From Stephanodiscus triporus (lineage: Eukaryota > Bacillariophyta > Thalassiosirophyceae > Thalassiosirales > Thalassiosiraceae): 11,859 nt of DNA. The position numbers were made by a program, and so were the translations under genes. The notes under the pieces were generated by a model, which made no database searches, had not been told where the DNA came from, and saw only the letters and a program-made list of their open reading frames with translations. Positions 6,687 to 11,859 of this stretch are shown piece after piece. The stretch is from NCBI GenBank assembly GCA_036939755.1, contig JALLAZ010000817.1, forward strand, positions 1 to 11,859, in the 5' to 3' direction. Each line of letters opens with the position of its first letter. The first letter of the stretch is position 1.

Positions 6687-8000
6687 ATGCAGGGGGTTGA
6701 GGGCGCACATCTGTGCATCCCCTTCCAGTGCGAGACTTGTTGGTATCGGAACCTCGAAGGGAAGGACCCTCAGCCAGGTAGAAGTGATGTCATGGTTGCC
6801 TGCATCAGACGAGCGAACTTGGATGCCATGGCAGGCAAGTCCCCTCTTACAATCAGGGGTCGTTTACTGGAAACCTTGGTTGTGCTTTGCAATGCCGAAA
6901 GAATAGACAAGACACCATCTTACCTGCCTCGGGGACCGTTTCCATTGAGTGACCCAGTCGGAATGGGGCTAGCCATCGACATGCTGTTGAAATCCTTAAC
7001 ATCAAAAGGGCAAATCACTGATCACATTCAATTCTCCACCATCCGGAAGCTCCGAGGAACCTACTCAAAGAATTGGGAATCTTCTCCCCTAGGGGTTCTG
7101 GAGGGAGCCTCTTTTGCCAAGGGTGTGGGGAGAGTTAGGCCTACCTCTTGTCCTTCTCAATCAGAGTGGTTCTACCAATCTCAACGAGGCATGGAGTATC
7201 GCATGGGGAGTCAAGCTGAACCCAACCATGGGGTCTTGATTGGCGCTTTAGTACACTTGCTCTCCCTCATTGCTGAAGATGCCAGGGAGGCTGAAGGAGC
7301 GGGCTTTTGGGCAGACGCGAACGATCTCTGGAAAGTAGGAGCCTACATTTGCATTCTCACCTCCGCTTTCCTGCGTGGCCACAAAGGTTTCTACTTCGAA
7401 TTGGCAGGCCTCAGATCAAACCTGGCGGCTGGGCGGCATGGACGAATCCCTTCACATTTTGTAGCCTCCAAGGATATGCTACTCTCGGAGGAAGTTTGCA
7501 AGGACCTCTCTCACGTGACCATTGCTTTACTAGGTCACTTCAAGGGAGAGACCGGGGTGGATCATCATCTCATCGCTGTTGCCAACGAATCACAATCTGG
7601 GCTGAAGACTCGATGGTGGGTTGAGAAACTTGTCACTGTCTGCGAGTCGGAGGGGCGCACCCATGGTCCTGCATTTGCATCCTCGGATGGTTTCCTGGCC
7701 TCCTCGACGGATTACGATGCTGTGTTCCGGAAGTACCTCAAGCAGACACAGGAGGAAACTAGACTCATTCCGGGAGATGCAGACGTGGATACGCTCTACT
7801 CCACTTTCCGTACGCCTCGAAAGTCGGCAACCACGCACATAGAGCGTGCTGGCTTCGGACACGAGATCGTGGATAGGATGAATCGTTGGAGGTCTCAGGA
7901 GGCAGCGCAGGGGCGGCAGACCAAGCGTAGAATGAATGCTCATTACACCGAGGCTGTCTTGTTGATGCCTACCACTTGGCTGAGTTCGTATGTCCTATAA
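6687..8000 (+). CDS. Tyrosine recombinase domain of the retroelement
   Basis: An open frame of 437 codons from an ATG at 6687 to a TAA. It was probably the C-terminal part of pol, and the same frame continues upstream behind the TAG at 6654. Residues 8-18 (HLCIPFQCETC) give a His/Cys set of zinc-finger type. Residues 50-130 resemble an N-terminal SAM-like DNA-binding domain (RGRLLETLVVLCNAERI). The catalytic half has LRGHKGF with Arg230 (box I), RTPRKSATTH with Arg375 and Arg378 (box II area), MNRWRS at 399-403, and Tyr420 in MNAHYTEA as the likely nucleophile. The usual His two or three residues before the second Arg is not seen. In DIRS-like elements the enzyme inserts the circular DNA copy into the genome. 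The length and order of motifs fit a full domain. Confidence 0.8.
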   Translation: MQGVEGAHLCIPFQCETCWYRNLEGKDPQPGRSDVMVACIRRANLDAMAGKSPLTIRGRLLETLVVLCNAERIDKTPSYLPRGPFPLSDPVGMGLAIDMLLKSLTSKGQITDHIQFSTIRKLRGTYSKNWESSPLGVLEGASFAKGVGRVRPTSCPSQSEWFYQSQRGMEYRMGSQAEPNHGVLIGALVHLLSLIAEDAREAEGAGFWADANDLWKVGAYICILTSAFLRGHKGFYFELAGLRSNLAAGRHGRIPSHFVASKDMLLSEEVCKDLSHVTIALLGHFKGETGVDHHLIAVANESQSGLKTRWWVEKLVTVCESEGRTHGPAFASSDGFLASSTDYDAVFRKYLKQTQEETRLIPGDADVDTLYSTFRTPRKSATTHIERAGFGHEIVDRMNRWRSQEAAQGRQTKRRMNAHYTEAVLLMPTTWLSSYVL

Positions 8001-8538
8001 GGTTAGGAGGCAGAGCTAGTCACTCTTCCGGGGTTGGGTCAGGACAAGTACCGATGCAAGCCGGAGGCCGGGTGTGTAGCGCAGCGAGGTTTTGGAGGGG
8101 GGTTCTTCAAGTCTTGTATGTTTCGAAAAGAGCTTTGTTGCCTAAATGAGCTAGCCTAATAGATCAAGGTTGGAGAAGGGGCGTTACTGCCGGAGCATCG
8201 ACTCGGAGGTGCCTGAGAGCTCTGCGAGACCAATGGCTTTGAGACGCCCCCTGAGAATTCTGGTCTATTTTATCCTGTCCCATGTTCCATGCCACTGGAA
8301 TAAGCGCACGCTCCTGCTCACGAGAAATCTTGAGCTTAGGAGATAGGATCCGGCGGATCCCCCCCCAAGATGAGACCGTTGGAAGGAGTCCCAAGATCGT
8401 ACTCTTGAGGCTTCACATCCAGGTCTCTGTGTTTTCAAATCGAGCCTGTTGTTACATTAACTAGTTACTCTAATTTCAGGCTTTATTTGAACCCCTTCGG
8501 TTGAGTCACGAGTAAGATTCTAGTCCCTGCCCAAAAAA
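8001..8538 (+). other. 3' non-coding part of the retroelement
   Basis: Between the recombinase stop and the right repeat I see no gene. The stretch contains two GGATCC hexamers three bases apart (8346-8351 and 8355-8360) followed by an 8-C run. It ends with an A-run directly before the right direct repeat. In DIRS-like elements this region carries the B1/A2 part of the split repeats, but I could not find a convincing B1/B2 pair. Confidence 0.4.
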
Positions 8539-8556
8539 TACGAATAATTGTGGAAC
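8539..8556 (+). repeat. 18-bp terminal direct repeat, right copy
   Basis: Identical to 28-45. It follows an AAAAAA run and is followed by unrelated sequence. It marks the probable right limit of the retroelement, or an internal A2 copy if the element extends further right. Confidence 0.7.
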
Positions 8557-9279
8557 AGAGTAGTAAACCCCTTGTGTGCTATGCTTGCACAGGGTATGAA
8601 AACATAGGTATCATGCTTAAGGAAAGTAACTATTTTGCATAACTAATAATATATTAGATACAAGGGGGACTATTTCTGCTTCGTACGATTATTTCCACCT
8701 TGTGTAGCTCGTTTCAATTTGCCGGCAATCAATTAGCCCTGCCCGCATGGGGTTTTTGTTGTTATTGTGGGTTTTCCACACCCTCGGATGAAAAACTTTA
8801 CCCCACATCAATGCTATGGGGAGTGTGGAAGCTACCGGTCTGATCCAACAAATGATGCCCGATCCCCGCTATTATCCCCCCCAAAGTAACAACAAAGGTG
8901 CAACTTGGATTTGCATGTAGCTTTTTTGCGGGATCACTCAGGAAGCTTGTTAAACTTGATGCACAAATGCACATGGCAGCCTTTGGCCTCAAATTTATGT
9001 GATTGTTTCTTAAATTTTGGCACACAGACATTTTGTTGGGGAGGTGGGGAGTTTGGATGCTGCTCAAATGCTAGCAACATGGTGCATGTCTTCTTCCTTG
9101 TGGCAGTCGCTACCATCGCCACGATCCCCATCCAGGCGCCACCTAAGGGTGGTCTTCTTTGCCATGACTCCTGGCTGGCTGTGTAATCATCATCAGAGAC
9201 TTGACGAAGATTGCTTGATGTTGGTATTGGTTTGCCTTCTAATCCATTGGCCATTTCAATTTTTTGCGCAGCTACTGCA
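8557..9279. other. Intergenic region between retroelement and formin
   Basis: AT-richer than the retroelement, with no ORF that resembles a protein. The downstream sequence of the formin lies here on the minus strand, but I see no AATAAA signal near the stop. An 8-bp inverted repeat (ttccacac at 8774-8781, gtgtggaa at 8823-8830) and an imperfect hairpin around 8567-8595 are the only structures noted. Neither has an obvious role. Confidence 0.4.
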
Positions 9280-9629
9280 CTAAGGAGCTCGTTTGCTTAG
9301 CATCGACTTGAAATCTACCCCTGGTTCAGGTTTGGTCTCTTCTTGTTCCACATCCTCAACCTCTGGTTCGTCAACCAAAGAATGGGGTGCTCGTTTGAGT
9401 AGCATCACCATAAGAGCTGCTCTTGGGTCAGGCTGGGCCAATTTTGTTTCCTCTTTTTGTCCAGTTGTCAAGGGTTCAATCTTCAGCTCTCTATCTTCAA
9501 TTCCCTCATTCTCGGGCTCTCGTGCTGTGAGAGGAGCACATTTATCCAGCATTGGATCAGCATTTTCTTCACTTTCTTCACTCTTTGACCTAGCAATGCC
9601 ACCGTAGACTTCCTCAGGACCAGTGACAG
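9280..9629 (-). other. Formin last exon: acidic tail with KRAP motifs
   Basis: It encodes 115 full residues rich in Glu/Asp/Lys with three spaced motifs: DPMLDKCAPLTA, DPRAALMVMLLKRAP and VDFKSMLSKRAP, the last ending the protein. Such short amphipathic helices with a basic end resemble actin-binding WH2-like or autoregulatory DAD-like tails of formins. Which one applies cannot be told from sequence alone. Confidence 0.8.
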
Positions 9630-11859
9630 CTAGAAGGATATATTTATTTGAGATAAACTGAAACGAAAAGTCGCAAAATGACGATTTCATCAAATACTCA
9701 CTATAAGCAGATGTCTTTCGTTGCTCAGATGAACTCACAGCTCCCTTTGAATTCCTTGTTATAATACTTGCCAACTGCTTTCCAGCAGCCGCAGTTTTTG
9801 CCATTTTATTCGCTTCCTTTGAACGTCTGGCGGCAGCTTTCTTTTCTTCGGCTATTTCCAAGGCTTCAATCCGTTTCACAACCTCCAAAGCGGAATCGAA
9901 AGCCGCAACAAATTTGTTCAACGTGCCGAAGAAGTCAGTACTAGTCATGGCAGGGTTTTCACCAAAGTAAGTCAATACACCCTTAAAGTTTTCTTGCACC
10001 TTGTCTATTTGAGCAAAAGCTTCATTTGTGCGCTTCTCTGCGTACAGAGCAAATTTTTCCATTGGAATTTGGTCATATGGCTCAGCTATGTTGTACATGT
10101 TCACCCCTTCAATGTCTTTGATTTTTGTCTTCTGCTGACGCAGTTTATCAACGGCTGAAATTTTCCGTAAACGGGTTTTGCCTTCCCTCACCCGCTTTCC
10201 TTCCGCAGATGCAGTTTCCTTCACACTTTTCAATTGACTATTAAGCTCATTCAACTCAGATACTAAACCATCAACAACTACGCTCTCGGCTGGACCAATC
10301 GAAGGCATTTCTTTGTGAACATTGAGTAGATCAGGCTCATTGGCCTTGACCAATTTCACCAAGTACTGTAGCACGCTTGTTTTTTTATCAAACGCCTTGG
10401 CCTGGATCCAAAAGAGAAAAACTCGAAATCTGAGGATGATGATAATAAAAAAAGAAATTTATCCACAATACAACGAACCCACCTCGTCAAGTTTCAGTAA
10501 TGCATCAAGCGTGAAACCTTGAGCCATTCTGCCACTACCACCAGTGTTGATCTGATTCCCCAACATCAAAATCATGGCCATGAGCTTCCTCAGGCGGACT
10601 GACTTCTGCACTTCTTCACATGCATTGATCAAAGTGGTGACACCCTGCATGAGTTCCTTCAATTTATTGTCGAACTGATATTTGAATAGCATGCATTCAA
10701 ATTTTTCGTTTGCCATATCAACCTTCATCATTGCAAGCATGTATTTCTCGCAAAAACAAAGATCATTTATTGCAGATTCTTTTGCCTTTTCTGACAAAGA
10801 CGCTCTCTTGATGTAGTCCTCAATGGCAAATCGCTCATCTTTTGTCGGAAGAAATTCCCTTAAGGCCTTCAACTGTGTGTCATCTAGATCGCCACAGTCC
10901 CTAAATCAAGGGGGTTGTAGTGACAAAGACTTCTCAACGACTGGATTTAAAAACCGAACAGATAGGACATACACATGGATCACTTACATTGCAGTGACCA
11001 TATCTGCCAGAACCGCGAATTCAACCTTTATCCTGGCGAGGACGATACCACCATTCATGCCACGCTTCGCATCAATGGCTTGAACGCTTTTCTTCTGTTT
11101 TGTCTCACCAGGCTTGTCGTGTGGAACTTTTTTCTTATCAGCTGGATGTGAGGTGTCGGTGAACAAGCTTTCAAACTCGTCTTGGTCGATTTTAAGAGAC
11201 TCGAAATCAATTGTTCCTTTAATCATTGACCACAAAGAATTATCATCAATTTTAGATTCTTCGATCGGACTCCAGAAAATTTTTTTTCGCTTGACTTTAG
11301 GCTTTTTGGATTCATTTAAAGGTAAAGTCTTTTTCTCTTTTTTCCCACCCCTACCAAAAGCATTTTGATACTCAAGCGATTTCTCTGGATCAAGATCCAT
11401 AATAGACGGATCAAGCCCATCACGTAACATGGCATTCTGAACAGCCCCCATCGGCAGGCCCTGGAAATGTTATCAAGGATACAGATAAAGTGAATCAGGA
11501 TGTTCTGTTAAACACACACAAAACTGACTTTTCTTACCATTTTCAGCATCGTAAAGTACTTGCTATAGGTTGGGTCATCTTTCAGAGGAGGGCCATCATC
11601 TTTTCCCTTGTCGAGTTGGCGAGCGACTGATTTTTCTGGATCAAGATCCATAATGGAAGGATCAAGCCCATCGCGTTGCATGGCATTCTGAACAGCCCCC
11701 ATCGGCAACCCCTGTAATTATCCGAAGATGAAGTGGAGGTATTCAACAAAGTGCATCAGGATGTACAGAGTGAAATGGCAACATCATAAGGACAAATTCT
11801 GCTCACCATTTTCAGCATCGTAAAGTACTTGCTATAGGTTGGGTCATCTTTCAGAGGAG
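9280..11859 (-). CDS. Formin with CCDC53-like repeats and FH2 domain, 3' part
   Basis: The exons in transcript order are 11859-11807 (partial), 11711-11538, 11460-10988, 10900-10483, 10401-9702 and 9629-9280, ending in TAG. They give the last 721 residues. Two copies of a short repeat (GLPMGAVQNAM, RDGLDPSIMDLDPEKS) start at residues 18 and 76. It resembles the motif of the WASH-complex subunit CCDC53. A complete FH2 domain spans about 130-560: IFWSPI near 136, KRGMNGGIVLARIKVEF, FLPTKDE, LMLGNQINTGG near 344-354, GFTLDALLKLDE at the exon junction, and YFGENPAM near 517. FH2 dimers nucleate and elongate actin filaments in the cytoplasm. The tail holds repeated motifs ending CAPLTA, LLKRAP and MLSKRAP, comparable to WH2-like or DAD-like tails. 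Any FH1 proline region would lie upstream, outside the window. All introns have GT-AG ends and give a continuous frame. Confidence 0.9.
9630..9701 (-). other. 72-bp in-frame formin intron
   Basis: The donor is GTGAGT at 9701-9696 and the acceptor CTTCTAG ends at 9630. The length is a multiple of three and there is no in-frame stop, so an unspliced transcript stays open and would insert 24 residues, many of them aromatic. That stretch is unlike its hydrophilic surroundings, which supports an intron. A TTTCAG acceptor inside it (ending at 9658) would lead to an early TAA. Confidence 0.65.
9702..10401 (-). other. Formin exon: end of FH2 and basic helix
   Basis: It starts AKAFDKKTSVLQYLVKLV, passes the FH2 coiled-coil part and YFGENPAM, and ends in a Lys/Ala-rich helix (EEKKAAARRSKEANKMAK) and a Ser-rich spacer. 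The last codon is split after its first base before the donor GTGAGT. Confidence 0.85.
10483..10900 (-). other. Formin exon: core of FH2
   Basis: It encodes the helical core of FH2, with FLPTKDE, then KYMLAMMKV and LMLGNQINTGG, the most conserved formin signature. It ends at KLDE before the donor GTGGGT. The acceptor is TTGATTTAG. The following intron (10402-10482) is 81 bp, and splicing gives KLDE-AKAFDKKTS, as expected for FH2 domains. Confidence 0.9.
10988..11460 (-). other. Formin exon: last repeat and start of FH2
   Basis: It begins with the second repeat copy (27 of 28 residues identical to the module exon). It then runs through a Lys-rich linker into the FH2 start at IFWSPIEE and ends in LADMVTAM with a split codon (AT|G). 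The acceptor is TTTCCAG and the donor GTAAGT. An 87-bp intron (10901-10987) follows. Confidence 0.85.
11538..11711 (-). other. Formin exon, 58-residue repeat module
   Basis: A 174-bp exon that starts and ends in phase 0. It encodes one CCDC53-like motif followed by a charged spacer and the segment KDDPTYSKYFTMLKM. The acceptor is AATTACAG at 11712 and the donor GTAAGA at 11537. Because both ends are in phase 0, copies can be gained or lost without a frameshift. Confidence 0.85.
11807..11859 (-). other. Partial formin exon, cut by the window edge
   Basis: It encodes PLKDDPTYSKYFTMLKM and ends in phase 0 at the donor GTGAGC. The 53 bases are identical to the 3' end of the next exon (11590-11538), so at least one more copy of the exon module lies outside the window. 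Confidence 0.8.

Larger units (their letters stand above)
3168..8000 (+). pseudogene. Pol polyprotein region, broken by frame changes and stops
   Basis: Conserved blocks appear in order, but in different frames: frame 3 (3168 to about 3455), frame 1 (to about 3865), frame 3 (to about 4575, with TGA at 4515), frame 1 (to about 4700), frame 2 (to about 5790), frame 3 (to about 6297, with TGA at 5802), frame 2 (to about 6600), then frame 3 to the TAA at 7998-8000, after a TAG at 6654. One break lies in an 8-G run. Each junction keeps family-like sequence on both sides, so this looks like one former polyprotein hit by indels, not separate genes. No frame-3 ATG is present at its start. Programmed frameshifting cannot explain so many breaks. 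Sequencing or assembly indels could explain some of them. Confidence 0.75.
28..8556 (+). mobile_element. DIRS-like tyrosine-recombinase retrotransposon, degenerate copy
   Basis: The order is ORF1 (Gag position), N-terminal pol domain, reverse transcriptase, RNase H, connection, tyrosine recombinase. A recombinase in place of a DDE integrase or an endonuclease defines the DIRS/Ngaro/PAT-type YR retrotransposons. These insert as circular DNA and make no ordinary target-site duplication. The outer limits are set from an 18-bp direct repeat at both ends; the true termini could lie slightly outside. I saw no long terminal repeats, and no convincing B1/B2 half of a split direct repeat. Pol is broken by frame changes and stops, so this copy is probably inactive, although ORF1 and the recombinase frame are open. 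The class is well supported by the RT, RNase H and recombinase motifs; the exact clade is not decided here. Confidence 0.85.

Noticed and set aside
8513..8760. Split direct repeat B1/B2 (cctgccc at 8526 and 8737)
   Set aside because: Only about 7 to 10 bases match, which is expected by chance in a region of this size.
8905..9254. Small ORFs on both strands in the intergenic region
   Set aside because: All are short, Cys/His/Leu-rich or low in codon bias, and they overlap each other on opposite strands. None resembles a protein family.
8001..9279. tRNA or other structured RNA genes
   Set aside because: I looked for cloverleaf-like patterns and conserved box sequences by eye and saw none.
9293..9607. 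Plus-strand Ser-rich ORF of 104 codons
   Set aside because: It is the antisense of the formin last exon, whose Glu/Lys/Asp-rich codons produce Ser/Phe/Leu codons on the other strand.

Overview
The window looks like nuclear DNA from a microbial eukaryote. Three things point that way: short GT-AG introns of 58 to 95 bp, a multi-exon formin (FH2) gene on the minus strand, and an 8.5-kb retrotransposon of the tyrosine-recombinase (DIRS-like) kind. The style of the polyprotein, and the short repeat in the formin built around 'DGLDPSIMDLDP', both remind me of stramenopiles such as diatoms. That is family-level memory, not something the window proves.

Region 1 (about 28-8556) is the retroelement, read on the plus strand. 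It lies between two copies of an 18-bp direct repeat (28-45 and 8539-8556). It has a leader of about 400 bp and a Gag-position gene, ORF1, of 813 codons with a 58-bp spliceosomal intron. A gap of about 225 bp without a clear gene follows, and then a long pol region (3168-8000). In order, pol holds: a conserved N-terminal domain with features of a cytosine-C5 methyltransferase; a variable linker with a 36-bp tandem repeat; a reverse transcriptase with an FVDD active site; an RNase H; a long connection domain; and a tyrosine recombinase preceded by a possible zinc-binding motif. Pol is read in pieces across all three frames, with at least six frame changes and three in-frame stops, and the RNase H appears to have lost one catalytic segment. 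This copy therefore looks dead unless some breaks are assembly errors. ORF1 and the recombinase frame (437 codons) are still open. About 540 bp of non-coding 3' sequence follows the recombinase.

Region 2 (8557-9279) is intergenic and has no gene I can support.

Region 3 (9280-11859, minus strand) is the 3' half of a formin gene, and its 5' part continues beyond the window. Six exons are visible, with five introns of 72 to 95 bp, encoding the last 721 residues. These comprise a tandem CCDC53-like short repeat on duplicated exons, a complete FH2 actin-nucleation domain, and a tail with repeated '(L/S)KRAP' motifs. The retroelement sits about 0.7 kb beyond the formin stop codon, in convergent orientation.
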